A stretch of 64,000 nucleotides of DNA from Sphingomonas sp. R-74633 (GCF_013416555.1 NZ_JACCFG010000005.1:124001-188000), one strand, 5' to 3'. Positions 8,979 to 18,400 are shown, counted from the stretch's first letter. Notes: generated by a model from the sequence alone, not told the origin. Program-made: numbers and translations.

Positions 8979-9767
8979 TTGAGTGGCAACAAGGAATCAG
9001 GTGCAGATATGCACGGCGGAGACTCGGTGGAAACGGCTGCAGCCGGTTCGTCGCCGACCGCCGACGATCTGGCACACGCCCTGCGACTGCAGATCCAGAA
9101 AAGCGAACTGGCCCCCGGCGAGTGGCTGCGCGAGGCGCGGCTGTGCACCGAGTTCGGCGTCGGCCGCTCGATCGTCCGCCGCGCGCTGCGCACGCTCGCC
9201 GATGACGGGCTGATCGAGATCGAGGAAAATCGCGGCGCGCGCGTCTCGTCCACCACCGTGGAAGAAGTGTTCGACCTGTATGAGGTGCGTGCCGCGCTCT
9301 ACGGCCTGGCGGCGCGCTTCGCCTGCCTGCGCGGATCGGACACCGCGATCCGCCACATGCTGGTCAACATCGACAAGATGCTGAGCGATGCGGCGAGCGG
9401 CGTGCCGGCCGAGCAGATCATCCAGGTCTCCGAGGAGATCTTCAGCGAGATGGCCGAATCGGCCAGCCCCGATGCGCAGAAGATGATCGAGGCGGTGCGC
9501 CGCAAGACGCGCTTCCACTTTTCCTATGCCGCGCTCGCGCTCAATGCGAACGGCCCCGGCCCCTATGAATATTGGCGCCGGGTGCGCGCCGCTTTGGTCG
9601 CGCGCGATGCCGACAAGGCGAGCCAGGCCGCGCGCGAGATCCTCTATTTCATGCAGGGCGAAGTCGCGCGGATCATGCTCGCGCGCGGCCCCCGCATCCG
9701 CGAGGCCGCGCCGCTGCCGGCCCCCGCACCCCCGATAAAAAAGCGCGCCGCCGCAAACAGGAGATGA
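8979..9767 (+). CDS. GntR family transcriptional regulator, FadR-like
   Basis: The 262-residue cytoplasmic DNA-binding protein has a winged helix over residues 20-90 (LRLQIQKSELAPGEWL, then EFGVGRSIVRRALRTLADDGLIEI). An all-helical effector-binding domain of the FadR/FCD kind follows (about 100-230). The start is a TTG with GAGAGG eight bases upstream; an ATG ten codons in is an alternative. The palindrome at 8850-8864 matches this subfamily's consensus. The stop lies 2 bases before the start of the serine hydrolase gene, so the regulator begins the operon continuing to the acyl-CoA ligase. The effector is probably a pathway intermediate. Confidence 0.85.
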   Translation: MSGNKESGADMHGGDSVETAAAGSSPTADDLAHALRLQIQKSELAPGEWLREARLCTEFGVGRSIVRRALRTLADDGLIEIEENRGARVSSTTVEEVFDLYEVRAALYGLAARFACLRGSDTAIRHMLVNIDKMLSDAASGVPAEQIIQVSEEIFSEMAESASPDAQKMIEAVRRKTRFHFSYAALALNANGPGPYEYWRRVRAALVARDADKASQAAREILYFMQGEVARIMLARGPRIREAAPLPAPAPPIKKRAAANRR

Positions 9768-9769
9768 AC

Positions 9770-10819
9770 ATGAAGGCACGATCGCACACCAAGCAACTGT
9801 TGCTCGCAGCGGCCCTGGCCGGTGTGACGATCGCGCCCGCAGCGCCGGCCCGCCCCGGCCCCACGCCCAGCGCGACCGCAGCGGACGCGGCGATGACGAG
9901 CCTGCTCGACTATCTGCGCAATCAGAACACCACTGGCTTCCTGGTGATCCAGGACGGCAAGATACTGGTCGAGAAGAACTTCCCGGCGCCCGAGGGCGAC
10001 GCGCAGTTCCCGCTGTTCGTCTATGGCAAGACCGGCGACGGCGCGCTGCTCGAGGATGTCGCCTCGCAGCAGAAGAGCTTCGTCTCGGTGTTGGTCGCCG
10101 TGGCGATCGACAAGGGGCTGATCGACGTCACCAAGCCGGTGTCGGACTATATCGGCACGGGCTGGTCCAAGGCATCGCCCGAGCAGGAAGCCGCGATCCG
10201 CGTGATCGACGTGCTCCACATGGCCTCGGGGCTGAACGAGAAGTTCGGCTATGAAGCGCCGGCGGCCACCAAGTTCTTCTACAACACGCCGGTCTACGCG
10301 ATCACCAAGAAGATCGTCGCTGCCGCGGCCAAGCTGCCGCTCGAGACGATCACGCATGACTGGCTGACCGAGCCGGCCGGCATGGCCAATACCGCATGGC
10401 GCAAGCGCCCGGCCGCGCTCGCCAGCATCGGCAACGACACCGGGCTGGTCACCACCCCGCGCGACACTGCGCTGTTCGGGCTGATGATCCTGCATGGCGG
10501 CGTGTCGAACGGCGGCAAGCGCGTCGTCTCCGAAGCCAGCCTCAAGCTGATGTTCGAGCGCTCGCCAACCAACCCGGCCTATGGGCGGCTGTGGTGGCTC
10601 AATGGCGGCGAATACATGATGGGCGCGATGGGCAACAAGAAGGACGGCCCGCTGATCGCCGCCGCGCCGGCCGATACGGTCGCGGCGCTGGGCGCGTTCA
10701 ACCGCCGGCTGTTCGTGGTGCCGAGCAAGAAGCTCGTCGTGGTGCGCACCGGCGCCAGCGCGAGCGACAAGGATTTCGACCAGCAGCTCTGGCTGCGGCT
10801 GAACAAGGTGATCGGCTGA
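9770..10819 (+). CDS. Secreted serine hydrolase, beta-lactamase/esterase (class C-like) family
   Basis: The 349-residue protein has a signal peptide (LLLAAALAGVTIAPAAPA). The nucleophile motif of penicillin-binding-protein-like hydrolases is SQQK at residues 99-102. A YxN-like element (FFYNTPVYA) and the HMASGLNE and WWLNGG motifs of the family follow. Members act as esterases, amidases or beta-lactamases in the periplasm. I prefer the ATG at 9770, six bases after AGGAG, over the ATG at 9764 that abuts it. Its place between a GntR regulator and a type-B carboxylesterase argues for an esterase working on the substrate imported by the divergent TonB receptor. Confidence 0.8.
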   Translation: MKARSHTKQLLLAAALAGVTIAPAAPARPGPTPSATAADAAMTSLLDYLRNQNTTGFLVIQDGKILVEKNFPAPEGDAQFPLFVYGKTGDGALLEDVASQQKSFVSVLVAVAIDKGLIDVTKPVSDYIGTGWSKASPEQEAAIRVIDVLHMASGLNEKFGYEAPAATKFFYNTPVYAITKKIVAAAAKLPLETITHDWLTEPAGMANTAWRKRPAALASIGNDTGLVTTPRDTALFGLMILHGGVSNGGKRVVSEASLKLMFERSPTNPAYGRLWWLNGGEYMMGAMGNKKDGPLIAAAPADTVAALGAFNRRLFVVPSKKLVVVRTGASASDKDFDQQLWLRLNKVIG

Positions 10820-10855
10820 ACGCCGGCGCTGCACGACCTATTTCAGGAGAGTAAG

Positions 10856-12499
10856 ATGGGGATAGCGCACCGCTTCGCGGCGCTGGGCCTGGCGCTTGTC
10901 GGCGTCACGCCTGCCGAAGCCCAGTCGATCGTAAAGGCCCCCGCCGGCACCGTTCGCGGGGTCGAGGCGGATGGACAGAAGGTTTTCAAGGGGATTCCCT
11001 ATGCGCTGCCGCCGGTCGGCGAGCGGCGCTGGAAGCCGCCGGTGGCATTGCCCGCCTGGGCGGGCGTGCGTGACGCGACTGCGTTCGGCCCGGCCTGCCA
11101 GCAGCCCCCCGCGCCGCCGAGCAGCATCTATGCCGAAGTCTATCCGGCGATGAGCGAGGATTGTCTGTCGCTCAACATCTGGGCGCCGGCGCATGCCAAG
11201 AAGGCTCCGGTGTTCGTGTGGATCCATGGCGGCAATTTGGTGCGGGGCGCGTCGAGCCAGGCGATGTTCAGCGGGGCGAACCTGGCGAAGCGCGGCGTGA
11301 TCGTGGTGTCGATCAACTACCGGCTCGGCGTGTTCGGCTATTTCGCGCATCCCGGGCTGAGCGCGGAATCGGCGGACGGGACTTCGGGCAATTACGGCGT
11401 GATGGACCAGATCGCGGCGCTGGGCTGGGTGAAGGCGAACATCGCTTCGTTCGGCGGGGATAGCGGCAACGTCACCATCGCGGGCGAGTCCGCCGGCGGG
11501 CTGGCGATCCTGCACCTGCTCGTCGCCCCGCAGGCGCGCGGGCTGTTCAGCAAGGCGATCGTGCAGAGCGCATCGCTGATGAACATCCCCGAATTGAAGA
11601 CGGCAGCGCACGGCGTGCCCTCGGCCGAGGCGCTGGGCGAACATTATGCCGCGGCGATGGGGGCGAAGACCGTCGCGGATCTGCGCGCGATTCCGGGGCC
11701 GGATCTCGCGGCGCGCGCAGTGAAGGCGGGCTTCGCCTCGACCGCAATCGTCGACGGCAAGGTGATCCCGCGCCAGCTGCTCGATACATTCGAGCGCGGT
11801 GAGCAGGCCAAGGTGCCGCTGATGACCGGCTTCACTGCCGGCGAGATCAGCACGATGAAGTCGATCCTGCCGGGGCTGCCCGACGCCTCGACCTTCACCG
11901 CCGCGAGCTATGAAGCGCGGATCCGCGCCAATTACGGGCCGCTCGCGGACGAATTCCTCCGGCTCTATCCGGCGGATGCGATCGGCAAGAATATGCTCGC
12001 GGCGGCGCGCGACGGCTTCTTCGCGTGGAACTCGCAGAAGCTGGTGCGCGAGCAGGCGAAGGCGGGCCAGCCGACCTATCTCTATTATTTCGACCATGGC
12101 TATCCGGCCGCGGACGATGCCGGGATCCACGCCTTCCACGCCAGCGAAGTGCCGTTCATGTTCGGCACGATCGACCGGGTGACGGCGCTATGGCCCGCGA
12201 TCCCGAACACGCCGGGCGAGCGCGCGCTCTCCGATGCGATGGTCGGTTATTGGGCGAGCTTTGCCCGCTCCGGCGTGCCGAGCGCCGCCGGCCAGACGCG
12301 CTGGCCCGCGCATAATGAAAGCGCTGCCTATATGCACTTCACGGACAGGCCGCATCTCGCGGCCGACCTGAAGGCAGCCGAATATGCGCTGCACGACCAG
12401 GTCTTCTGCCGCCGCCGCGCTGCGGGGAACCTGGCATGGAACTGGAATGTCGGGGTGATCGCGCCGCCGCTGCCGGCTGCGGCGGAGGGCTGCAAGTGA
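10856..12499 (+). CDS. Secreted type-B carboxylesterase
   Basis: A 547-residue esterase with a signal peptide ending near AEAQ. The family marks are FKGIPYALPPVGERRW near the N-terminus, EDCLSLNIWAP (residues 101-111), the oxyanion loop WIHGGN and the nucleophilic elbow GESAGG (Ser212). A His-containing HASEVPFMFG lies in the last third. It hydrolyses carboxylic esters, probably in the periplasm. CAGGAG precedes the ATG. The acyl-CoA ligase gene begins within its stop codon (GTGA), which suggests that the released acid is activated to its CoA ester. The set of receptor, MFS carrier and type-B esterase recalls the fumonisin cluster of Sphingopyxis, although the substrate here is unknown. Confidence 0.9.
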   Translation: MGIAHRFAALGLALVGVTPAEAQSIVKAPAGTVRGVEADGQKVFKGIPYALPPVGERRWKPPVALPAWAGVRDATAFGPACQQPPAPPSSIYAEVYPAMSEDCLSLNIWAPAHAKKAPVFVWIHGGNLVRGASSQAMFSGANLAKRGVIVVSINYRLGVFGYFAHPGLSAESADGTSGNYGVMDQIAALGWVKANIASFGGDSGNVTIAGESAGGLAILHLLVAPQARGLFSKAIVQSASLMNIPELKTAAHGVPSAEALGEHYAAAMGAKTVADLRAIPGPDLAARAVKAGFASTAIVDGKVIPRQLLDTFERGEQAKVPLMTGFTAGEISTMKSILPGLPDASTFTAASYEARIRANYGPLADEFLRLYPADAIGKNMLAAARDGFFAWNSQKLVREQAKAGQPTYLYYFDHGYPAADDAGIHAFHASEVPFMFGTIDRVTALWPAIPNTPGERALSDAMVGYWASFARSGVPSAAGQTRWPAHNESAAYMHFTDRPHLAADLKAAEYALHDQVFCRRRAAGNLAWNWNVGVIAPPLPAAAEGCK

Positions 12500-14085
12500 T
12501 CGACGGTTCGATGCAGGACTTCCCGCTGACGCTCGACCGGATCGTCGAGCATGCGGCGAAATGGCACCCCGAGGTCGAGGTTGCGACTGCGGGCGAGGGC
12601 GGCGCGATCGGGCGGACCAGCTATGCCGAGATGCGCGTGCGCTCGCGGAGAGTGTCGCGGCTGCTCGCCGATCTGGGTGTGACGCAGGGCGACCGGGTGG
12701 CGACGCTGGCATGGAACAGCCAGGCGCATGTCGAGAGCTGGTATGCGATCATGGGTATGGGCGCGGTGTGCCACACGCTCAACCCGCGGCTGCAGGCGAC
12801 GCAGCTCGCCTGGATGCTGGCGCAATCGGGCGCGCGGATCCTGATCGTCAGCGCCGACCTGATGGTGCTGGCGCTCAAGATGCTCGACGATGCGCCGGGG
12901 ATCGAACGGGTGTTCGTCATCGACGGCGAGGTCTCGCCCAAGAGCTATGGCAGCGCCGAGATCGCGCCGCTCGAGCCGTTGCTGGGCGCGATCGACGATG
13001 CCGGCGTGAGCTGGGGCGAGTTCGACGAGAAGACGCCGAGTGGGCTGTGCTTCACCTCGGGATCGACCGGCGCGCCCAAGGGCGTGACCTATACGCACCG
13101 CTCGAGCTTCATGCACACGCTGCGGCTGCTCCAGGCGGACGTGTCGGGGATCACCAGTCAGGACGTGGTGATGCCGGTGGTGCCGATGTTCCACGCCAAT
13201 GCCTGGGGCCTGCCCTTCGCGGTGCCGGCGGCGGGGGCCAAGCTGGTGCTGCCGGGGCGGCATCTCGACGGGGGCAGCCTCGCCCGGCTGATCGCGGCGG
13301 AAGGCGTGACGATTGCCGTCGGCGTGCCGACGGTGTGGCTCGGTCTGTGCGATCACCTCGATGCGACCGGCATGACGCTGCCCTCGCTCAAGCGCATCCT
13401 CGTCGGCGGTGCGCCGATGCCGCCGGCGCTGATGGAGCGGATCGAGGGGCAGCTCGGCATTCCGGTGCAGACGAGCTGGGGCATGACCGAGCTTTCGCCG
13501 GTCGGCACCTTCGGCGTGCTGAGCGCACCGACGCGCGATGCCGCGATCTCGGGCCGGCCGGCGCTCGGCGTCGACCTGCTGCTGATGGACGAGGCGGGCG
13601 CGATGCTCCCCGAGCAGCGCGATGTCGAGGGGCGGTTGCACGTGCGCGGCGCGGCAGTGATCGACCGCTATTTCGGGCAGGAGCGCAGCGCGACCAATGC
13701 AGAGGGCTGGTTCGACACCGGCGACCTCGCGAAGATCGACCGCGCGGGCAATCTGATGATCACCGGGCGCGCCAAGGACCTGATCAAGTCGGGCGGCGAA
13801 TGGATCAATCCGGCCGAGATCGAGGCGGTGGTCTGCGCGCTGCCGCAGGTCTCGCTCGCGGCGGTGATCGGGCGCAGCGACGTCAAATGGGGCGAGCGCC
13901 CGCTGCTTTTGGTCGAGCTGCGCGAGGACCAGGAAATTTCGGACCAGGAGCTGCTGGGGTCGCTGCGCGGGCAGGTCGCGTCCTGGTGGATTCCGGATAC
14001 GGTGGTGCGGGTTTCGAGCATGCCGCGCGGGTCGACGGGGAAGATCGACAAGTTGCAGCTGCGGGCTGCGTATAGCGGGGGGTAG
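12496..14085 (+). CDS. Acyl-CoA synthetase (AMP-dependent ligase)
   Basis: A 529-residue cytoplasmic enzyme activating a carboxylic acid to its CoA thioester through an acyl-adenylate. It shows the P-loop-like motif TSGSTGAPKG, the A5 motif SWGMTELSP, the GWFDTGDLAKID motif, the hinge ITGRAKDLIKSGGEWI and the C-terminal catalytic lysine in RGSTGKIDK. These agree with medium/long-chain or aryl fatty acid ligases. The GTG overlapping the esterase stop, with GGAGG upstream, is the best start; the frame to 12436 lies inside the esterase. It is the last gene of the GntR-headed operon and feeds an acyl-CoA to beta-oxidation, possibly by the enzymes at 14219-18350. Confidence 0.88.
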   Translation: MIDGSMQDFPLTLDRIVEHAAKWHPEVEVATAGEGGAIGRTSYAEMRVRSRRVSRLLADLGVTQGDRVATLAWNSQAHVESWYAIMGMGAVCHTLNPRLQATQLAWMLAQSGARILIVSADLMVLALKMLDDAPGIERVFVIDGEVSPKSYGSAEIAPLEPLLGAIDDAGVSWGEFDEKTPSGLCFTSGSTGAPKGVTYTHRSSFMHTLRLLQADVSGITSQDVVMPVVPMFHANAWGLPFAVPAAGAKLVLPGRHLDGGSLARLIAAEGVTIAVGVPTVWLGLCDHLDATGMTLPSLKRILVGGAPMPPALMERIEGQLGIPVQTSWGMTELSPVGTFGVLSAPTRDAAISGRPALGVDLLLMDEAGAMLPEQRDVEGRLHVRGAAVIDRYFGQERSATNAEGWFDTGDLAKIDRAGNLMITGRAKDLIKSGGEWINPAEIEAVVCALPQVSLAAVIGRSDVKWGERPLLLVELREDQEISDQELLGSLRGQVASWWIPDTVVRVSSMPRGSTGKIDKLQLRAAYSGG

Positions 14086-14094
14086 GCTACTCAG

Positions 14095-14198
14095 CTGATC
14101 CCCGGCGAAGGCCGGGGCCCAGCATCGAGCAGGTTGGCGAGGTGCGTGCACCTTTCGAAAGACGCGGCAACTGGGCCCCGGCCTTCGCCGGGGATCAG
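14095..14198. repeat. Long perfect inverted repeat (REP/BIME-like element), copy 1
   Basis: Two 28-base arms (14095-14122 and 14171-14198) are exact reverse complements, separated by 48 bases. Each arm folds on itself through CCCCGGC and GCCGGGG. A second member with the same arms and a related centre lies at 22616-22719. It sits between convergent genes, begins nine bases after the acyl-CoA ligase stop, and could act as a bidirectional transcription end. Confidence 0.85.
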
Positions 14199-14218
14199 CG
14201 TCGGTTTGCGTAGAGAAT

Positions 14219-15400
14219 TCAAACCCGCTCGACGATCAGCGCGATGCCCTGGCCGCCGCCGATGCACATCGTCGCGAGGCCATAGCGGCCGCCGGTGCGG
14301 GCCAGTTCGTGGACCAGCTTGGTGACGATGATCGCGCCGGTCGCGCCGACCGGGTGGCCGAGCGAGATGCCGCTGCCGTTCGGGTTCACGCGTTCGGACT
14401 CAAAGCCGAGCGCGTCGGAGACCGCGCAGGCCTGCGCCGCAAAGGCTTCGTTCGATTCGATCACGTCCATGTCGGCCACCGACAGCCCGGCCTTGGCGAG
14501 CGCGGCCTGGGTGGCGGGGACCGGGCCCATGCCCATGACGTTCGGATCAACGCCGGCATGGCCGTACGCGACGATCCGCGCCATCGGGGTCAGGCCATGC
14601 TCGGCGACGGCCTTCTCGCTCGCCAGCACCAGCGCGGCGGCGCCGTCGTTGATCCCCGAGGCATTGCCGGCGGTGACACTGCCCTCGGGCTTGAAGATCG
14701 TGCGCAGCTTGGCGAGGTCGGCGGCATTGGCGTCGGCGCGGACATGCTCGTCGGTGTCGAAGCTCTTGGTTGCGCGGCCGGCCTTCACTTTGATCGGCAC
14801 GATCTGGCCCTCGAAGCGGCCTTCCGAAATTGCACGCGCCGCACGGGCGTGGCTCTCGGCCGAATAGGCGTCCTGGCGGGCGCGGTCGATGCCGTGGCGC
14901 TCGGCGACATTCTCGGCCGTCACGCCCATCAGGCCGCCGCCGAACGGATCGGTAAGCGCGCCGTTGAGGCCGTCGACCACCGTTGCGTCGCCCATCTTCT
15001 GGCCCCAGCGCGTGGCTGGGGAATAATAAGGCGCGCGGCTCATCACTTCGCTGCCGCCGGCGACCGCGATCTCGGCATCGCCGAGCATCAGCATCTGCGC
15101 GGCGGAGACGATCGCCTGCACGCCCGAGCCGCACAGCCGGTTGACGGTGAGCGCGGGGACTTCCTTGGGGATGCCCGCCTCGATGCCCACGACACGCGCG
15201 AGATAGGCGTCGCGCGGCGCGGTGGGAATCACCTGGCCGAACACGACATGGCCGACCGCCTCGGGGGCGACGCCGGCGGCTTCGAGCGCGGCCTTGGTCA
15301 CCGCGACGGCGAGGCTGGCGGGGGTCTCGTCCTTGAGCGAGCCACCAAAGGTGCCGATCGCGGTGCGACGGGCGGCGACGATGTAGACGGGTGCGGTCAT
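14219..15400 (-). CDS. Acetyl-CoA acyltransferase (thiolase)
   Basis: The 393-residue enzyme performs thiolytic cleavage of 3-ketoacyl-CoA, the last step of beta-oxidation, or the reverse condensation. The nucleophilic Cys lies in NRLCGSGVQAI, the catalytic His in SLGHPVGATGA and the second Cys in MCIGGGQG near the C-terminus; length and order are normal for the family. Its ATG overlaps the stop of the dehydrogenase gene upstream (ATGA). It is the third gene of the operon read from 18350 downward, after the fused hydratase/dehydrogenase and the short-chain dehydrogenase. Whether it prefers short, branched or long acyl chains cannot be read from the sequence. Confidence 0.92.
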   Translation of the reverse strand: MTAPVYIVAARRTAIGTFGGSLKDETPASLAVAVTKAALEAAGVAPEAVGHVVFGQVIPTAPRDAYLARVVGIEAGIPKEVPALTVNRLCGSGVQAIVSAAQMLMLGDAEIAVAGGSEVMSRAPYYSPATRWGQKMGDATVVDGLNGALTDPFGGGLMGVTAENVAERHGIDRARQDAYSAESHARAARAISEGRFEGQIVPIKVKAGRATKSFDTDEHVRADANAADLAKLRTIFKPEGSVTAGNASGINDGAAALVLASEKAVAEHGLTPMARIVAYGHAGVDPNVMGMGPVPATQAALAKAGLSVADMDVIESNEAFAAQACAVSDALGFESERVNPNGSGISLGHPVGATGAIIVTKLVHELARTGGRYGLATMCIGGGQGIALIVERV

Positions 15401-16281
15401 GCGTTCACCTTATCGGCGCGAGCGGCCATTTCGTACTGATATTGCTCTTCGCCGCGCGCGGGAATGACTTCGCCTTCACGCGCGCCGATGTCGGCGAGGC
15501 GGTCGAGCAGCGTGTCCGCCACCGTGTCACCATCGCCGAGATAGAGGCCGCGCGTCATGGTCACATGCGCCTGTTCGAAGCTGCCGGCGCCGGCGAGCAG
15601 GATCGCGCGGTTGGGCGCGTCCTCGGCGGCCAGCGCGACGATCGCGGGGCTGACCATCGAGGCGTCGAGCCCGGCGAGCATCTCGGGCGAATAGAGATTG
15701 TTGGTCATCGCCGTAGCCGCGCTCGGCGCGAGGCTGTTGACGTGGATGCCATAGCGCTCGCCTTCGATTGCCAGCGTCTGCATCAGGCCGACCAGCGCCA
15801 TCTTGGCGGCGCCGTAATTCGCCTGGCCGAAATTGCCGTAGAGCCCCGACGAGGAGGTGGTGAAGATGATGCGGCCGTAATTCTGCGCGCGCATCGTGTC
15901 CCACACTGCCTTGGTGCAATTGACCGAGCCCATCAGATGGACGTCGAGCACCAGGCGGAAATCCTCAAGATCCATCTTGGCGAAGCTCTTGTCGCGCAGG
16001 ATGCCGGCATTGTTGACCAGGATGTCGATCCGGCCCCAGCGCGCGAGCGTGTCCTCGCACATCGCCTGGACGGCGGCGAAATCGGTGACGCTGACAGTCA
16101 CGGCCATCGCCTCGCCGCCGTTCGCTTCGATCCGGGCGGCGACGGAGGCTGCTGCCTCCGCATTCATGTCGGCGACGACGATCCTGGCGCCGCGCTTCGC
16201 CAGCGCGATCGCATGCGCGGCGCCAAGGCCGGCACCGGCGCCGGTGACGATCGCCACGCGGGTCGAGAGATCGATCCCCAT
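15397..16281 (-). CDS. Short-chain dehydrogenase, (3R)-hydroxyacyl-CoA dehydrogenase-like (MFE-2 type)
   Basis: The 294-residue NAD(P)-dependent oxidoreductase has a cofactor loop (TGAGAGLGAAHA), the NNAG motif (ILVNNAGIL) and a catalytic Ser-Tyr-Lys set in FTTSSSGLYGNFGQANYGAA, with Tyr and Lys as YGAAK. The sequence resembles the dehydrogenase part of peroxisomal multifunctional enzyme type 2 rather than FabG. A C-terminal extension of about 60 residues follows the usual SDR core. AAAGGA precedes tandem ATGs; I use the second (16281) for spacing. It lies between the FadJ-like gene and the thiolase gene in one operon. Confidence 0.85.
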   Translation of the reverse strand: MGIDLSTRVAIVTGAGAGLGAAHAIALAKRGARIVVADMNAEAAASVAARIEANGGEAMAVTVSVTDFAAVQAMCEDTLARWGRIDILVNNAGILRDKSFAKMDLEDFRLVLDVHLMGSVNCTKAVWDTMRAQNYGRIIFTTSSSGLYGNFGQANYGAAKMALVGLMQTLAIEGERYGIHVNSLAPSAATAMTNNLYSPEMLAGLDASMVSPAIVALAAEDAPNRAILLAGAGSFEQAHVTMTRGLYLGDGDTVADTLLDRLADIGAREGEVIPARGEEQYQYEMAARADKVNA

Positions 16282-16292
16282 CATATTTCCTT

Positions 16293-18350
16293 TCAGAGAG
16301 TGGCCGCGTCGAGCGACGCGAAATTGCGGTTCGAAGCTGCCAGCTCGACAAGGAGCGGCGCGGGCGCCCAGGCCCAGCCCTGCGGGCCGGCGGCGAAGTC
16401 GGCGATGCGTTCGAGGACCTTGGACAGGCCGATCCGGTCGGCAAAGTACATCGGGCCGCCGCGCTCGCCGGGGAAGCCGTATCCGTCGAGATAGACGACA
16501 TCGATATCGACCGGGCGATAGGCGATGCCCTCGCCGAGGATCTTCGCGCCTTCGTTGATCAGCGCATAGATGCAGCGCTCGACGATCTCCTCGTCGGAGA
16601 TGGCGCGGCGGGTGATGCCGAGCCGGGCGGATTCGGCTTCGATCAGAGCGTCGATCGCGGGATCGGGCGTGGCGGTGCGGCCGTCGGGATAAAGATAGAA
16701 GCCGGCGCCGGTCTTCTGGCCGAAACGGCCGAGCTCGCAGACGAGATCGGGGATCCTCGAATAGGGGCGGTCGGGCTGCTCGATCGCGCGGCGCTTGCGG
16801 ATGCTCCAACCGATATCCTGGCCGGCGAGGTCCATCACCGCGACCGGGCCCATCGCCATGCCCCAGCGCTTGAGCGCGCCGTCGAGCTGCGCGGGAAGCG
16901 CGCCCTCTTCGAGCAGATACCAGGCCTGGCGGAGATATTCCTCGAACATGCGGTTGCCGACGAACCCGTCGCAGACGCCGACCGCGACGGGGCTTTTGCC
17001 GATCGCCTTGCCGAATGCCATCGCCGTGGCGAGCGTCTCGGGCGAAGTCCGCTGCCCACGGACGACTTCGAGCAGCTTCATCACGTTTGCGGGCGAGAAG
17101 AAGTGGAGGCCGACGACGCGCTCGGGCGTGGCGGTGAAGGCGGCGATCGCGTCGAGATCGAGCGTCGAGGTATTGCTGGCGAGGATCGCATCGGGGCGCG
17201 CGACGCGCTCCATGTCTGCGAAGACCTGGCGCTTGACCTCCATGTCCTCGAACACCGCTTCGATCAGCAGGTCCGCATCGGCGGCGGCGTCGATTGCCGC
17301 GGCGGCGGTCAGCGCGGCGATGCGGGCGTCGGCGGTTTCGCCGTCGATCCGGCCCTTCTCGACATCGCGGCGGATCGTGCCGGCAATGCTCTTGCCCGCC
17401 TTGGCCAGCGCCTCCTCGCGCGGCTCGACCAGCGTCACCTTGAGCCCGGCATTGAGCAGCGCGAGCGCGATGCCGGTGCCCATCAGCCCGCCGCCGATCA
17501 CGGCGACATGGCCGATCTTGCGCGACTTCACATCGCCCAGTCCGGGGACACGCGCGGCGATGCGGCGACCGAAGAACGCGTGGCGCAGGCCGCGCGATTC
17601 TTCGGAGCCGAGGAGTTCGCTGAACAGATCGGCCTCGACCTTGAGCCCGGCGACGAAGTCGTGCGTGCCGATCGCGGCGACGCATTCGACGATGCGGCGC
17701 TGGGCAAGACCGCGCGGCTTGGCGCCGGCCAGCACCACGGCGAGATCGGCGGGCGCCGGCATCTCGCCGGTGCGGCGCACCGGCGGCGCGCTTTCGGCAA
17801 AGGCGAGCGCGGCGGCCTCGGCATCGGCTGCGACGACGAGGTCGACAATCCCGGCGGCATGCGCCTGGGCGCCGCCCAGCACGCGGCCGCTCAGCATCAG
17901 CTCGAGCCCGGCCTTGGCGCCGATCAGCCGGGGCAGCCGCTGGGTGCCGCCGCCGCCGGGCAGTACGCCCAGCGTCACTTCGGTGAGGCCGATCCGCGCG
18001 GTCTCGGCAGCGACGCGGTAGTGGCAGGCGAGCGCGAGCTCGAGCCCGCCGCCCATGCACACGCCATTGATCGCAGCGACCACCGGCTTGGAAGAGGCTT
18101 CGATGCCTTCGATCATCGCGCGGTTCGCGTCGATCTTGGACGGGTCGCCGTCGAACTCGGTGATCTGCGCGCCGGCGCTGAAGATCCTGGGGCCGCCGCT
18201 CACCACGATCGCTGCGACTTCGGGATCGGCTGCCAGCGCGGCGAATGCCTCGGCGATCACGCCGACGCCCGCCACCGACTGGGTGTTCACCGGGGGATTG
18301 GAAAACCGCAGCAGCGCCACTGCGCCATGCCGCTCGACCTCGACTTGCAA
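16293..18350 (-). CDS. fadJ: Fused enoyl-CoA hydratase / 3-hydroxyacyl-CoA dehydrogenase (FadJ-like)
   Basis: A 685-residue bifunctional beta-oxidation enzyme. The N-terminal crotonase domain (about 1-180) has the oxyanion motifs GPRIFSAGAQ and GVCMGGGLELALAC and the catalytic Glu in GLTEVTLGVLPG. The NAD-binding domain follows (VIGGGLMGTGIALALL), with the dehydrogenase His in VGLHFFSPA, and a duplicated C-terminal domain (EEIVERCIYALINEGA). I choose the TTG at 18350 because GGGAGA lies six bases upstream and the crotonase domain begins there; the frame extends to 18392 without a ribosome site. It is divergent from a GntR regulator with a candidate operator between them. Confidence 0.9.
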   Translation of the reverse strand: MQVEVERHGAVALLRFSNPPVNTQSVAGVGVIAEAFAALAADPEVAAIVVSGGPRIFSAGAQITEFDGDPSKIDANRAMIEGIEASSKPVVAAINGVCMGGGLELALACHYRVAAETARIGLTEVTLGVLPGGGGTQRLPRLIGAKAGLELMLSGRVLGGAQAHAAGIVDLVVAADAEAAALAFAESAPPVRRTGEMPAPADLAVVLAGAKPRGLAQRRIVECVAAIGTHDFVAGLKVEADLFSELLGSEESRGLRHAFFGRRIAARVPGLGDVKSRKIGHVAVIGGGLMGTGIALALLNAGLKVTLVEPREEALAKAGKSIAGTIRRDVEKGRIDGETADARIAALTAAAAIDAAADADLLIEAVFEDMEVKRQVFADMERVARPDAILASNTSTLDLDAIAAFTATPERVVGLHFFSPANVMKLLEVVRGQRTSPETLATAMAFGKAIGKSPVAVGVCDGFVGNRMFEEYLRQAWYLLEEGALPAQLDGALKRWGMAMGPVAVMDLAGQDIGWSIRKRRAIEQPDRPYSRIPDLVCELGRFGQKTGAGFYLYPDGRTATPDPAIDALIEAESARLGITRRAISDEEIVERCIYALINEGAKILGEGIAYRPVDIDVVYLDGYGFPGERGGPMYFADRIGLSKVLERIADFAAGPQGWAWAPAPLLVELAASNRNFASLDAATL

Positions 18351-18400
18351 ACCATGTCTCCCATTGGCAGCGTTCGGAGAGGCGACTATCAAATGTTGGA

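Noticed and set aside
12328..14151. A 607-codon minus-strand frame opposite the acyl-CoA ligase
   Set aside because: It overlaps a gene with full adenylate-forming motifs and has no ribosome site or recognisable domain of its own.
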